This document shows, piece after piece, positions 22,239-31,685 of a DNA stretch of 64,000 nucleotides. Made by a program: the position numbers and the translations under genes. The DNA comes from Eisenbergiella porci (GTDB lineage: Bacteria > Bacillota > Clostridia > Lachnospirales > Lachnospiraceae). Each line of letters opens with the position of its first letter. Within the stretch, counting starts at the first letter, position 1. Under the pieces are notes generated by a model. It saw only the letters and a list, made by a program, of their open reading frames with translations, had not been told where the DNA came from and did no database searches. The stretch is from positions 1 through 64,000 of the forward strand of contig NZ_VUMI01000014.1 in NCBI RefSeq assembly GCF_009696275.1. Direction: 5' to 3'.

Positions 22239-23246
22239 ATGCCGAAACAAAAAAATTCCGTCATGGAATACCGCAATTACTACCTTCCCGTTGACTTCCC
22301 CGTCCTGATTCTAAGCGGGGAGCATTGGAAAATATCCGATATTCCCAGCAGCCGCCTGCACTTCCACAACTGCCTGGAAATCGGCCTCTGCCATTCCTGC
22401 AGCGGCACCATGAAGTTCTACAGCGAACCCATGACCTTCAAAGCGGGGGATGTCACATGCATCCCCCGTAATATTCCCCATACCACCTATTCGGACAAGG
22501 GCACGGAAAGCCGCTGGTCCTATATCATGTTTGATCCTGCCGAGCTGTTCCGCGCTCTGCTTCCGGCTTCCGAATCCGGCCCGGATCTTTCTCTGTTTTC
22601 CTATCGGAATTACAGACATATCCTGCCCCGGGCGGAATATCCCCATATCCATTACCTGACCCAATCCATCATAGATGAAATGGAGAACACACGCCCTAAC
22701 TACCAATCCTGTGTAAAAGGGCTGCTGCTCGCCCTTTCCATTGAACTGAACCGCATCCAGGAGCAGGCCAATGCCCCGGAAAGTACCTGCGGCAGGCCAA
22801 CCTCTTCCTCCGGGCCGGATGCAGTCCACTCCATCCCGGAAAATGCCCTGGTCATCTCACCGGCCCTGGATTATATCGAGGATCACTACAGTTCCCAGTT
22901 CCCCATCGAGGTACTGGCCGATCTTTGCCACATGAGCCTCACCCATTTCCGGCGCGTTTTCCATTCCATCATGCAGACCAACCCGCTGGATTACTTAAAC
23001 AGCACCCGCATCATGAAGGCCTGCAACCTGCTGCGCAGCACGGAGGAATCCATTCTTTCCATTTCAGAAATGGCGGGCTTCGCCTCCGTTTCCAACTTCA
23101 ACCGGCATTTTCACGCGGTGATCCACATGACGCCCCGGGAATACCGCAATCAGATGCTTTTTGCCCGCCAAAAGGAAGGGACCGATATCCGCCATACCAT
23201 CCTGGAATTCTCCGGCTGGATGGAACCGGAAAGCGATCCCCTCTGA
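22239..23246 (+). CDS. AraC-family transcription regulator
   Basis: This 335-residue protein has an N-terminal cupin-type sensor domain (LHFHNCLEIGLCHSCSGTMK, then FKAGDVTCIPRNIPHT) and a C-terminal pair of AraC helix-turn-helix motifs (VLADLCHMSLTHFRRVFH and ISEMAGFASVSNFNRHF). Its ATG follows AGAGGAA. It is divergent from the GH105-GH112 operon and is the likely activator of that operon, responding to a sugar. The truncated DHFR gene lies between regulator and operon, so the original spacing may have been altered by insertion. Confidence 0.88.
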   Translation: MPKQKNSVMEYRNYYLPVDFPVLILSGEHWKISDIPSSRLHFHNCLEIGLCHSCSGTMKFYSEPMTFKAGDVTCIPRNIPHTTYSDKGTESRWSYIMFDPAELFRALLPASESGPDLSLFSYRNYRHILPRAEYPHIHYLTQSIIDEMENTRPNYQSCVKGLLLALSIELNRIQEQANAPESTCGRPTSSSGPDAVHSIPENALVISPALDYIEDHYSSQFPIEVLADLCHMSLTHFRRVFHSIMQTNPLDYLNSTRIMKACNLLRSTEESILSISEMAGFASVSNFNRHFHAVIHMTPREYRNQMLFARQKEGTDIRHTILEFSGWMEPESDPL

Positions 23247-23255
23247 TATTCCTGT

Positions 23256-23293
23256 GAAACAGTTCAGCAGAGCCGGACTGTTTCGCTTTTTTC
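23256..23293 (+). terminator. araC-type gene terminator
   Basis: GAAACAGT (23256-23263) and ACTGTTTC (23277-23284) form the stem, with GCTTTTTTC after it. The sequence is a variant of the TAACAGT palindromes seen elsewhere. Confidence 0.75.
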
Positions 23294-23388
23294 ATTCATC
23301 CTTATAATACTCCGCCAGAGCTTCCTTTACGGCATAATAAGCCGGCTTGGGACGGCACTCACGATCGTTAATAAACGCAAAAAGACAT
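23292..23388 (-). pseudogene. C-terminal remnant of a glycoside-hydrolase-like gene
   Basis: On the minus strand a frame reads CLFAFINDRECRPKPAYYAV and KEALAEYYKDE before a TGA at 23292. RPKPAYYAVKEAL is typical of the last helix of several glycoside hydrolases. Upstream the frame runs into the rplQ terminator and no start or domain is found, so this is a decayed 3' end. It suggests that a larger carbohydrate gene once followed rplQ. Short and found by pattern recall only. Confidence 0.4.
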
Positions 23389-23430
23389 CCGCCAACGGAA
23401 TTTTCTTCCGCGGCGGATGCCTCTTTTTTC
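23376..23430. terminator. rplQ terminator, bidirectional
   Basis: ACATCCGCCAACGGAA (23385-23400) pairs with TTCCGCGGCGGATGC (23406-23420). T-rich tails occur on both sides: CTTTTTGCG on the minus strand, CTCTTTTTTC on the plus strand. A second hairpin without a T tail (TTCCATAG...CTATGGAA, about 23459-23490) lies nearer rplQ. Confidence 0.75.
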
Positions 23431-23503
23431 AGGAAAGCAAAATGCTCTCTGCTATTTTTATTCCATAGCCGGCAGAACCGGCCTATGGAAATATGGATTT
23501 GAC

Positions 23504-24040
23504 TTATACAAGCTCCAGAACAACTTCCATTGCTCCATCGCCCTTTCTCTGGCCAATCTTGATGATACGTGTATAGCCGCCCTTGCGGTCAGCATACTTG
23601 GGAGCGATTTCATCAAAAATCTTAGCAGGCATATCAACCTTCTTGGTACCTTTCTTACGTCCGGCTGCAGTTGTCGGAACTTCGGTAATAGGGTACAGAA
23701 CTTTCAGCATCTGTCTTCTGGCATGAAGTCTGCTGGGCATATCCTTCTTGATTTCCTTCTCCACCTCATCATATACGGTAACCTTCTTGCCGTCTACAAC
23801 TTCCTTTACTCTCTTGCCGTCTTTGTCTTTTCTGGCAACCTTGGCAGTAACCTTAACGGTTTCGTAGTTATCTCTTTCCTTTACGCCCATTGCAATGATG
23901 CCTTCAGCGATCTTGCGAACTTCTTTAGCTCTTGCTTCAGTGGTAACGATTTTTCCGTGATATAACAGATTGGTTACCTGGTTTCTCAGCAGAGCCTTTC
24001 TCTGATCTGAGGTTTTTCCTAATTTTCTGTACTTTGCCAT
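23504..24040 (-). CDS. rplQ: 50S ribosomal protein L17
   Basis: I choose the ATG at 24040 (MAKYRKLGKTSDQRKALLRN), giving 178 residues; the longer frame starts inside the leader. L17 lines the peptide exit region of the 50S subunit. The protein is longer than the E. coli form because of a central Lys-rich insertion, as usual in Clostridia. It is the last gene of the alpha operon, after rpoA. The usual ecf genes do not follow directly. Confidence 0.96.
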   Translation of the reverse strand: MAKYRKLGKTSDQRKALLRNQVTNLLYHGKIVTTEARAKEVRKIAEGIIAMGVKERDNYETVKVTAKVARKDKDGKRVKEVVDGKKVTVYDEVEKEIKKDMPSRLHARRQMLKVLYPITEVPTTAAGRKKGTKKVDMPAKIFDEIAPKYADRKGGYTRIIKIGQRKGDGAMEVVLELV

Positions 24041-24233
24041 TTTTCTATTCTCTCTTTCATTCTTGGTACATCCGGCCACGCTCTTTGGACTTACTTACCG
24101 AATGCTGTGTAAAGCCAAAGCCACCCTGCGGACAGCTTTGACCGCCAATCATGTGACAGGCATCCTAAGGGATGCCGTGACGCCTACCGTGCCGTTCGGA
24201 CTTACCGGGAAACGCTGGAACTTTTATTCAGAA

Positions 24234-25202
24234 TTATGCATTCACGTCATCGCTGGGGTTCAGCTGAAGACCGAGTTCCTTTAATTTAGCAAGAACCTCT
24301 TCCAGAGACTTGCGGCCCAGGTTACGAACCTTCATCATATCTTCAGAAGTCTTGTTAGTTAATTCTTCTACCGTATTGATACCAGCACGCTTTAAGCAGT
24401 TATAGGAACGAACGGACAGCTCAAGCTCGTCAATGCTCATTTCCAATACTTTTTCTTTCTCATCATCTTCTTTTTCCACCATAACCTCTGCGGTCTTGGC
24501 GTTTTCAGAAAGATCGATGAAAAGGCTTAAATGTTCGCTGAGTACTTTTGCAGCAAGGCTGACAGCTTCGTCCGGAGCCAGAGTGCCATTGGTATAAACA
24601 TCCAGTGTCAGTTTATCAAAGTCAGTTACCTGACCAACACGGGTATTGGCTACAGTCATGTTTACTCTTTCTACCGGGGTATAGATGGAATCAACAGCGA
24701 TTACGCCGATAGGCAGGTCTTCGCTCTTGTTCTTCTCTGCGCTGACATATCCACGTCCCTTGGTAATGGTCAGTTCCATGTACAGCTTGCTTTCCTTGCC
24801 GCCGCTTAAGGTAGCAATTACCAGGTCGGGATTAAGAATCTCAATATCCTGGTCTGCCTGAATATCTGAAGCCCGGACAACACCTTCGCCCTCGTATTCG
24901 ATATAAGCGGTCTTAGGTTCATTGGTTTCGCTGTTATTCTTGATTGCCAGACTCTTGATGTTCATGATGATTTCAGTCACATCTTCCTTGACACCAGGAA
25001 TAGAGCTGAATTCATGCAGCACGCCTTCAATCTTGACCTGGCTCACAGCCGCACCCGGCAGGGAAGAAAGCATGATTCTTCTCAGTGAATTGCCAAGGGT
25101 GATACCGTAACCTCTTTCCAGCGGTTCTACAACAAATTTGCCGTATTTCTTGTCCTCAGAGATTTCAGCAACCTCGATATTGGGTCTTTCAAAATCAAAC
25201 AC
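24234..25202 (-). CDS. rpoA: RNA polymerase subunit alpha
   Basis: The 322-residue protein is full-length alpha. The N-terminal domain carries the dimer and assembly region ([20 protein letters not shown]), and an acidic linker (EKEDDEKEK) leads to the C-terminal domain with a helix-hairpin-helix ([13 protein letters not shown]) that contacts UP elements and activators. It lies between rpsD and rplQ as in all Firmicutes. Confidence 0.98.
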   Translation of the reverse strand: MFDFERPNIEVAEISEDKKYGKFVVEPLERGYGITLGNSLRRIMLSSLPGAAVSQVKIEGVLHEFSSIPGVKEDVTEIIMNIKSLAIKNNSETNEPKTAYIEYEGEGVVRASDIQADQDIEILNPDLVIATLSGGKESKLYMELTITKGRGYVSAEKNKSEDLPIGVIAVDSIYTPVERVNMTVANTRVGQVTDFDKLTLDVYTNGTLAPDEAVSLAAKVLSEHLSLFIDLSENAKTAEVMVEKEDDEKEKVLEMSIDELELSVRSYNCLKRAGINTVEELTNKTSEDMMKVRNLGRKSLEEVLAKLKELGLQLNPSDDVNA

Positions 25203-25267
25203 TGCAAATACCCTCCTTTACGAACGAAAAGTTTCTTAATTGAAACGTTCACGCCAGTTACAAGAAA

Positions 25268-25861
25268 TTACTTGGAATACAATTCGACGATAAGCATTTC
25301 GTCTACAGGTACATCAATCATTTCCCTGGTCGGAAGTTCCTTAATCGTTCCTTTGAAGTTTTCCTGATCTACATCCATCCACTCCGGAACAAGTCTTCCT
25401 GCTGTAACTTCGAGGATATCTTTATATCTCTGCATTCCTTTTGCTTTTTCCTTGATTTCAACCACATCTCCTGCTTTTACCAGGTAAGAAGGAATGTTGA
25501 TGCACTTTCCGTTTACCAGTACATGCTTGTGATCTACTACCTGTCTAGCTTCTCTTCTGGTTCTTGCAAAGCCCATTCTGAAAACAACGCTGTCCAGTCT
25601 GCTCTCAAGAAGAGTCATCAGGTTTTCACCTGTCATACCCTTCATTTTATCGGCTTTCTTATAGTAGTTTCTGAAAGGTTTTTCCAGAACGCCGTAAATA
25701 AATTTGGCTTTCTGTTTTTCTCTCAGCTGTGTGCCGTATTCGCTGACCTTCTTACCAGCTCTTGCGCTGGTTCTGTTGGACTTTTTATCGTATCCCAGGT
25801 ACATGGGTTCAAGACCAAGGGTTCTGCATCTTTTTAAAACAGGGGTTCTGTTTACTGCCAT
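25268..25861 (-). CDS. rpsD: 30S ribosomal protein S4
   Basis: The 197-residue S4 nucleates 30S assembly on 16S rRNA. The S4 RNA-binding domain is visible (LESRLDSVVFRMGFARTRRE, then VDHKHVLVNGKCINIPSYLV). The N-terminal region lacks the four-Cys zinc cluster, so this is the zinc-free type. Being in the alpha operon, it may be under S4 autoregulation. Confidence 0.97.
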   Translation of the reverse strand: MAVNRTPVLKRCRTLGLEPMYLGYDKKSNRTSARAGKKVSEYGTQLREKQKAKFIYGVLEKPFRNYYKKADKMKGMTGENLMTLLESRLDSVVFRMGFARTRREARQVVDHKHVLVNGKCINIPSYLVKAGDVVEIKEKAKGMQRYKDILEVTAGRLVPEWMDVDQENFKGTIKELPTREMIDVPVDEMLIVELYSK

Positions 25862-26030
25862 TTAAAATTTCCTCCAAATATTGTTTACAGTACGCTCCGC
25901 CGGTCCTGCCGGCGAAAAGCCGTTTCCTCATGAAACAGCCGCACTCACTGTGCCGTACTTTCTTCCAACGTTTTCTCAATTTATTATTTACGCAACCATC
26001 CGTTCCCGGATGAAAATCACAAAATGCTGA

Positions 26031-26426
26031 TTAAACTCTACGACGCTTGGGCGGGCGGCATCCGTTGTGGGGAACGGGAGTAACATCCTTAATGCTGGTT
26101 ACTTCCAGACCACATGCAGAGAGTGCACGGATAGCAGCTTCACGTCCTGAACCAGGACCCTTTACAAAAACGTCCACAGTCTTCAGGCCGTGCGGAATAG
26201 CAGCCTTTGCAGCAGTTTCTGCAGCCATCTGTGCTGCGTACGGAGTAGATTTCCTTGAACCTCTAAATCCCAGACCGCCGGCGCTTGCCCAGCTTAAAGC
26301 ATTTCCTTCAGTATCTGTCAGGGTAACAATTGTGTTATTGAAAGATGACTGAATATGTGCCTGTCCGCGTTCAACGTTTTTTCTGACACGTTTCTTTGTT
26401 ACTTTTTTCGCAACTTTCTTAGCCAT
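26031..26426 (-). CDS. rpsK: 30S ribosomal protein S11
   Basis: The 131-residue S11 is full length, with a basic N-terminal extension ([20 protein letters not shown]) and the conserved C-terminus [11 protein letters not shown]. It sits on the 30S platform near the mRNA exit. It lies between rpsM and rpsD with short gaps. Confidence 0.98.
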   Translation of the reverse strand: MAKKVAKKVTKKRVRKNVERGQAHIQSSFNNTIVTLTDTEGNALSWASAGGLGFRGSRKSTPYAAQMAAETAAKAAIPHGLKTVDVFVKGPGSGREAAIRALSACGLEVTSIKDVTPVPHNGCRPPKRRRV

Positions 26427-26459
26427 TTAAACTAACCTACTTTCCTCAATAAATTGATA

Positions 26460-26828
26460 TTATTTCTTCTTGTTTGCAACCGTTCTCTTAGGACCTTTTC
26501 TTGTTCTGGCATTGTTCTTGGTATTCTGGCCGCGAACCGGAAGTCCTTTTCTGTGACGGATACCCCTATAGCATCCGATTTCCTGTAATCTCTTGATGTT
26601 CAGAGCGATTTCTCTTCTCAGATCACCTTCAACAGTCATTGTTTCATCAATAACAGCGCTGAGTCTCTTTACCTCATCGTCTGTCAGTTCCCTTACACGG
26701 GTGTCAGGGTTGACATTTGCCTTTTCGCAGATTTTTGTTGCGCTCGGTCTACCGATACCATAGATATAGGTAAGTCCGATTTCCACACGTTTTTCTCTTG
26801 GTAAGTCAATACCTGCAATACGAGCCAT
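26460..26828 (-). CDS. rpsM: 30S ribosomal protein S13
   Basis: The 122-residue S13 is full length ([20 protein letters not shown] to [11 protein letters not shown]). It sits in the 30S head and contacts tRNA and the 50S subunit. Normally it follows rpmJ within a few dozen bases; here 714 bases intervene, so it may be expressed from a separate promoter that I cannot locate clearly. Confidence 0.98.
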   Translation of the reverse strand: MARIAGIDLPREKRVEIGLTYIYGIGRPSATKICEKANVNPDTRVRELTDDEVKRLSAVIDETMTVEGDLRREIALNIKRLQEIGCYRGIRHRKGLPVRGQNTKNNARTRKGPKRTVANKKK

Positions 26829-27542
26829 TTACGTTTCCTCCGTTTTCTTTCGCGCAATTTCCACCCGGAAGGCTCCGGGCCGCGCGTTTCTTCACTGCGC
26901 AGTCAAATAACCGGTCTTTATTTCCGCAGCCGGCAGCTCTGAGCCATCCCTGGCCCCGCCCTCCGCCGCGGTCGTCAAATCCCTGCAGGCTTCCGCATAT
27001 ACCATCAGATATCTGCATTCCCTTACAGTTCTTCAACTAAGTATTTAACGCGCAACGAGCACATGGCAGACTATCCCCTTCCACGTTCCACACGCTTCCG
27101 AGTGTATCACACCCTGTGCATACTAAAAAATAGTTACTAATTGACTGGGGTACTCCCATGAATCTCCCTTCCAGCGATAACCAAAAGTTCCCGTCAGCCA
27201 TTTCTGGCCTCCAACAACTCTCTCTATCTCTCCCGGGAATCCAATAGGAAAAACAAAGCAAATCGGAGATTTGTTTTGTTTTTCGAGCGACTGCCCCGCA
27301 GTCGCTTACCCAGCCGGACATCCATCCGGCCTTTCCGATACTCCGGTATTCTCACGAATACTGAGGACGCTGTGCATCCTAATTTTCGGTATCAAAAAGT
27401 AATCTCCCGTAAACCCATGTAAGATTTTCTGCGGCTCTGCCGAAACATCGCCGCATCCCAACACGAATTGTCTTACGTTCAATTATCTACAAGCACCTTT
27501 TTTATAATTGGTGCTGATGCCGCCTGAATGGAGCGACAAGGA
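26829..27542. other. 714-bp hairpin-rich gap inside the alpha operon (rpmJ to rpsM)
   Basis: Hairpins in order of minus-strand transcription: AGCACC/GGTGCT just after rpmJ; GTATTC/GAATAC near 27346-27361; GCCGGA/TCCGGC near 27312-27329; a perfect 9-bp AGCGACTGC/GCAGTCGCT at 27286-27306; and a 16-bp AT-rich stem at 27249-27283 resembling a terminator. A 94-codon frame (27037-27321, minus) ends in CTGC...PCARC but lacks a ribosome site and spans these hairpins, so I do not call it a gene. Such a gap is unusual here. Confidence 0.6.
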
Positions 27543-27656
27543 TCAACCCTGTCTCTGTTTGTGCTTCGGGTTCTCGCAGATGATTCTGATAGCACCCTTT
27601 CTCTTGATGACTTTGCATTTTTCGCAAATCGGTTTTACTGATGATCTAACTTTCAT
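27543..27656 (-). CDS. rpmJ: 50S ribosomal protein L36
   Basis: A 37-codon frame starts at an ATG after AAAGGAGG. It encodes L36 ([20 protein letters not shown] and on) with zinc ligands Cys11, Cys14, Cys27 and His32, so it is the zinc-binding type. It stabilises 23S rRNA helices in the 50S subunit. It has its own promoter at 27689-27717 and is followed by the long gap before rpsM. Confidence 0.97.
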   Translation of the reverse strand: MKVRSSVKPICEKCKVIKRKGAIRIICENPKHKQRQG

Positions 27657-27688
27657 GTTAAACCTCCTTTCAAAAAAGACCGTTTTAA

Positions 27689-27717
27689 ATTATAACATGG
27701 GGCAACGGTTTATGCAA
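27689..27717 (-). promoter_or_regulatory. Internal promoter before rpmJ
   Basis: On the minus strand TTGCAT (27712-27717) and TATAAT (27689-27694) are 17 bases apart, 33 bases before the rpmJ ATG. A long hairpin (GAAATTACC...GGTTAATTTC, about 27731-27770) lies between infA and this promoter and may reduce read-through. Confidence 0.75.
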
Positions 27718-27824
27718 GCTGTTTTCACGAAATTAACCCGGTTTTTCCTGAAAAATCCGGTAATTTCCTGACAGCCGGCTGTAAGGACCTGAAACTCATT
27801 CATTCCAGTGTCCGGTTACACGGA

Positions 27825-28043
27825 TTATTTATCTCTCCAGATAATACGTCCTTTGGACAGATCATAAGGAGAAAGCTCCAGAGTCACTTTATCACCGGGA
27901 AGGATACGGATAAAATTCTGTCTTAATTTTCCGCTGATATGTGCAAGCACTCTGTGTCCATTCTCCAACTCCACCTGGAACATGGTGTTGGGCAGCTTTT
28001 CAACTACGGTTCCTTCGATTTCAATTACATCTGCTTTTGACAT
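27825..28043 (-). CDS. infA: Translation initiation factor IF-1
   Basis: The 72-residue IF-1 is full length ([20 protein letters not shown] to GRIIWRDK), a single OB fold that binds the 30S A site. It follows the KOW-domain gene by 35 bases and precedes rpmJ. All family features are present. Confidence 0.98.
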   Translation of the reverse strand: MSKADVIEIEGTVVEKLPNTMFQVELENGHRVLAHISGKLRQNFIRILPGDKVTLELSPYDLSKGRIIWRDK

Positions 28044-28078
28044 ATTTTGCTTCCTTTCTGTTTACAATCATTATCAAT

Positions 28079-28348
28079 TTACTCAGGTTTCATTCTGCGG
28101 TTAAATAGCTCTATCCTCTCTCTGATTTGAGTGTCGGCCCAGGCAGAATTTTGGAAGAAGCGTTCCAGCTCTTCTTCGGAAACACCTTCGTGTATCACCT
28201 GAATATGCCTTCGGTTCTTCTTCTTCGGATTCAGCAGACCGCGTTTACGTCCGTCCGCCAGATATACCGTATCCTGCTCTTCCTTTACAATCAGATAAAG
28301 CTTATCTTTGTCATGCCCCGCTTTTGAGAGCGCCAGTTTTCCAGTCAT
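28079..28348 (-). CDS. KOW-domain RNA-binding protein
   Basis: I choose the ATG at 28348 because GAGGAA lies just before it; an ATG at 28360 is an alternative. The 89-residue protein has an N-terminal KOW-type beta barrel resembling L14e/L6e/L27e (LALSKAGHDKDKLYLIVKEE, then LLNPKKKNRRH). It is a standard resident between map and infA in Clostridia and presumably binds rRNA or the ribosome. Its role has not been defined. Confidence 0.85.
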   Translation of the reverse strand: MTGKLALSKAGHDKDKLYLIVKEEQDTVYLADGRKRGLLNPKKKNRRHIQVIHEGVSEEELERFFQNSAWADTQIRERIELFNRRMKPE

Positions 28349-28361
28349 AGATTTCCTCATT

Positions 28362-29114
28362 TCAGCAGATTGTGAGAATCTCCGGCTCGCCTTCCGTTAT
28401 CAGAATTGTATTCTCATAATGTGCGGAAAGGGAACCATCCCTTGTCACAACAGTCCATCCGTCATCCAGAAACTCCACCGGCCAGCCGCCCATATTGATC
28501 ATGGGCTCTATTGCCAGGGTCATGCCGGCCTGCAGTCTTACGCCCCTGCGTTTCTGCCTGAAATTGGGGATCTGAGGATCCTCATGAAGCTGGGTGCCAA
28601 TGCCATGACCAACTAAATCACGGACAATCCCATACCCAAATCCGCTCACATAATCATCAATCGCTTCGGATATATCATGAAGGTGGTTTCCTGCTTTCGC
28701 GAGTTTAATTCCTTCAAAAAAGCTCTGCCTGGTCACCGCAATCAGCTTTTTGGCATCTTCGCTGATATTGCCCACCGCATGGGTTCTTGCCGCATCGGAA
28801 TGATACCCCTTGTAAATAAGTCCCGCATCCAGGCTGACAATGTCACCCTCCTCCAGGATATGGTTCCTGTTGGGGATTCCATGTACCACCTCATTGTTGA
28901 CCGATACACAGATAGACGCCGGATACCCGTTGTAATTCAGAAAGTTGGGTGTACAGCCGTAGCTGCGTATTAATTTCTCGCCCAGCATATCAATGTCCAG
29001 CGTGGAAATGCCGGGACGGATAAAAGCACCGAGTTCTTCGTGGACCTCTGCCAGTATCCTTCCGGCCTCCCGCATAAATTCAATTTCTCTTGCAGATTTA
29101 ATGGTCACTGCCAT
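28362..29114 (-). CDS. map: Methionine aminopeptidase type I
   Basis: The 250-residue protein is type I Map, which removes the initiator Met. Metal ligands appear in VSLDAGLIYKGYHSDAARTH, the GHGIGTQLHEDP loop with His, and MTLAIEPM with Glu. There is no N-terminal zinc-finger extension. It is placed between adk and the KOW gene in the spc operon, as usual. Confidence 0.97.
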   Translation of the reverse strand: MAVTIKSAREIEFMREAGRILAEVHEELGAFIRPGISTLDIDMLGEKLIRSYGCTPNFLNYNGYPASICVSVNNEVVHGIPNRNHILEEGDIVSLDAGLIYKGYHSDAARTHAVGNISEDAKKLIAVTRQSFFEGIKLAKAGNHLHDISEAIDDYVSGFGYGIVRDLVGHGIGTQLHEDPQIPNFRQKRRGVRLQAGMTLAIEPMINMGGWPVEFLDDGWTVVTRDGSLSAHYENTILITEGEPEILTIC

Positions 29115-29141
29115 ACAAATAACCTCCGAAGGCCGCTATCC

Positions 29142-29783
29142 TTAACCAAGGATTTTTACAATTGCATCAAAGACTTCTTCCATCGGAAGAGTGCCGTCAA
29201 CTGTTCTCAGCACACCTTTGCCTGTATAATACTCAATCAGAGGCTGTGTCTGCTCATGATAAACCTTAAGACGGTTCTTTACTGTCTCAGGCTGATCATC
29301 ATCCCTCAGCACCAGTTCGCTGCCGCATACATCGCAGATACCTTCTTTTTTGGGCGGTATGTTCACAATGTGGTAGGTAGCGCCGCAGTTAAGGCATGCA
29401 CGTCTGCCGGACATTCTTCTGATAATATTCTCGTCGGGTACATCCACGTCAACTGCAAAATCAACGCTGTCACCCAACTTGGTCAGTTCCTTGTCAAGAA
29501 CCTCAGCCTGAGGAATCGTTCTCGGGAATCCATCCAGAACATAACCGTTTTTGCAGTCAACCTGGGCAACTCTGTCCAGAAGAAGGCGTACGGTGAGTTC
29601 ATCCGGAACAAGGAGTCCCTTATCCATATATTCCTTGGCCTCTTTACCAAGCTCGGTACCGTTTTTAATATTAGCCCTGAAAATATCTCCTGTTGAGATA
29701 TGGGGAACGCCGTATTTTTCAGCAATCAGTTTCGCCTGAGTTCCTTTTCCGGCGCCAGGAGCACCTAACATAATAATTTTCAT
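29142..29783 (-). CDS. adk: Adenylate kinase
   Basis: The 213-residue protein is long-form Adk, which makes 2 ADP from ATP and AMP. It has the P-loop [10 protein letters not shown] and a zinc-type LID with four Cys (CLNCG and CDVCG). It follows secY with 130 bases between, in which two hairpins lie. Motifs are complete. Confidence 0.98.
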   Translation of the reverse strand: MKIIMLGAPGAGKGTQAKLIAEKYGVPHISTGDIFRANIKNGTELGKEAKEYMDKGLLVPDELTVRLLLDRVAQVDCKNGYVLDGFPRTIPQAEVLDKELTKLGDSVDFAVDVDVPDENIIRRMSGRRACLNCGATYHIVNIPPKKEGICDVCGSELVLRDDDQPETVKNRLKVYHEQTQPLIEYYTGKGVLRTVDGTLPMEEVFDAIVKILG

Positions 29784-29816
29784 AGCATTTTCTCCACTTT
29801 GAGGATGCGTTTCTCC

Positions 29817-29845
29817 GGTAACTGTTTCTTGCCTGCACAGTTACC
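29817..29845. repeat. TAACTGT-type palindrome between secY and adk
   Basis: GGTAACTG and CAGTTACC form an 8-bp stem with a 13-base loop, the same family of inverted repeats as at 18085 and 15461. Next to it is a second palindrome (GGGACA...TGTCCC, about 29868-29892). Neither has a clear T tail. Confidence 0.45.
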
Positions 29846-29913
29846 TCCTCTGTTCTATATCGCATTTTGGGACAAAACAAATGTTCTGTCCCAATTATCA
29901 TTAGTATATATGA

Positions 29914-31227
29914 TTAGTCATTCAAAAAGCCTTTGTAGTTACGCACAAGCATCAGGGATTCAATCTGCTTTAATGTTTCAAGAACTACGCTGACAACGAT
30001 GATAAGGCTCGTTCCGCCAAAGGAAACGCTTGCGCCGAAGATACCGTTGAATACAAAGGGCAGTACACAGACAATTGTCAGGCCGCATGCACCGATGAAA
30101 ATAATGTAGTTCAGGATTCCGTTCAGATAATCACTGGTGGGCTTGCCGGGCCTGATACCGGGAATGAATCCGCCCTGCTTCTTCATATTGTTTGCAATCT
30201 CAAGGGGATTGAAGGTAATCGATGTATAGAAATAAGCAAAAAAGATTACCAGAACAATATATACAACAAGGCCGATAGAATATACCGGCTCACTGGGCTT
30301 GCACCAGCTACTTGAGCTTAATCCCTTCAGAATATGGCTCCATACGCCTGTTCCCTTATAGCCCAGCAGCTGAGCGATAATTACCGGGAACTGCATGATG
30401 GAGGATGCAAAAATTACGGGGATAACGCCTGCAGTATTCACCTTCAGCGGGATATTGGAGGACTGGCCGCCCACCATTTTCCTTCCCTGAACCTTCTTTG
30501 CATACTGGACCGGGATTTTCCGGGTTGCATCATTCAGGATTATAACCAGAATAACCATGGCAACAATAATAGCCAGAATAATAAGAGCCGCTAAAACAGC
30601 GGTTGCCACAGGTTTGCCCTTTACAAACTGATTATAAAGGCTTGCCAGATCCTGAGGCATTCTGGATACGATGTTGATGGTCAGGACTATTGAAATACCG
30701 TTGCCCACACCATTTTCCGTAATTCTCTCACCAATCCACATCAGGAATGCACTTCCTGCTGTAAGGGCAGCGATAACAGTAATTACGTTCAATGCATTGA
30801 AGTCTTCCAGCAGTCCGCTTCTGCCGAAGCCGATTGCCATAGCGGTTGATTCAATCAAAGCCAGACCAACAGTAACATATCTGGTGATTGCGGTCAGCTT
30901 CTTACGGCCGTCCTCACCGTCCTTCTGCATTTCTTCCAGCTTAGGGATGGCAATGGTCAAGAGCTGTATAATGATGGAGGATGTAATATACGGCGTAATG
31001 TTCAGGGCGAACAATGACATGTTCAGGAAAGAACCGCCGGTAAACGCATCAAAAAAATTGAATGCGTCACCGGTCTGCGCCGCAAACCATCTGGAAAAAT
31101 AAGTTCTGTCAACCCCAGGCACAGGCAGCTGTGATCCTAAGCGGATCACAACCAACATGGCGAAGGTGTAGAAAATCTTCTTCCGGAGCTCTTTCATTTT
31201 AAATGCATTTTTAAGTGTTGTAAGCAT
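29914..31227 (-). CDS. secY: Preprotein translocase subunit SecY
   Basis: The 437-residue protein is SecY, the ten-helix channel of the Sec translocon. The start ([20 protein letters not shown]), plug region and the long cytoplasmic C5 loop with basic residues are recognisable. Its start overlaps the rplO stop by one base, so it is coupled to L15 synthesis as in other Firmicutes. Confidence 0.98.
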   Translation of the reverse strand: MLTTLKNAFKMKELRKKIFYTFAMLVVIRLGSQLPVPGVDRTYFSRWFAAQTGDAFNFFDAFTGGSFLNMSLFALNITPYITSSIIIQLLTIAIPKLEEMQKDGEDGRKKLTAITRYVTVGLALIESTAMAIGFGRSGLLEDFNALNVITVIAALTAGSAFLMWIGERITENGVGNGISIVLTINIVSRMPQDLASLYNQFVKGKPVATAVLAALIILAIIVAMVILVIILNDATRKIPVQYAKKVQGRKMVGGQSSNIPLKVNTAGVIPVIFASSIMQFPVIIAQLLGYKGTGVWSHILKGLSSSSWCKPSEPVYSIGLVVYIVLVIFFAYFYTSITFNPLEIANNMKKQGGFIPGIRPGKPTSDYLNGILNYIIFIGACGLTIVCVLPFVFNGIFGASVSFGGTSLIIVVSVVLETLKQIESLMLVRNYKGFLND

Positions 31228-31667
31228 TACATCACCTCTGCTGTTCCACCAAGTGCTTCGATTTTTTCTTTTGCGGATGCGCTGAACGCATCAGCCTTAA
31301 CATCGAGCTTTTTGGTCAATTCTCCGTTTCCGAGGATTTTTACTCCATCTTTGGGATTTTTAACAATGCCCTTTTCAATTAAGGTTTCTACGGTAACGGT
31401 AGTTCCGTTCTCAAAAACCTCCAGAGCGCTTAAGTTAATGCCTACGATAACCTTAGAGTTTCTGTTAGTGAAGCCTCTCTTGGGAATACGTCTGTATAAA
31501 GGCATCTGACCGCCTTCAAAGCCCGGCCTGGGAGCTCCTGAACGAGCTTTCTGACCTTTATGTCCCTTACCAGCTGTTTTGCCGTTTCCTGAACCATGGC
31601 CACGGCCTCTTCTGAAGTTATCGCTGTGCTTGGAACCTTCTGCAGGCTGTAAGTTTGATAATTCCAT
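31227..31667 (-). CDS. rplO: 50S ribosomal protein L15
   Basis: I choose the ATG at 31667 with GGAGG eight bases before it, giving 146 residues ([20 protein letters not shown]). The Gly/Arg-rich N-terminal region ([20 protein letters not shown]) threads into 23S rRNA. It lies between rpmD and secY. Length is normal. Confidence 0.97.
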   Translation of the reverse strand: MELSNLQPAEGSKHSDNFRRGRGHGSGNGKTAGKGHKGQKARSGAPRPGFEGGQMPLYRRIPKRGFTNRNSKVIVGINLSALEVFENGTTVTVETLIEKGIVKNPKDGVKILGNGELTKKLDVKADAFSASAKEKIEALGGTAEVM

Positions 31668-31685
31668 TCCTGACACCTCCTGTTC

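Noticed and set aside
27037-27321. A 94-codon minus-strand frame with a CTGC/PCARC end in the rpmJ-rpsM gap
   Set aside because: It has no ribosome site and covers strong hairpins; only the last part looks protein-like, so it is mentioned within the gap but not called.
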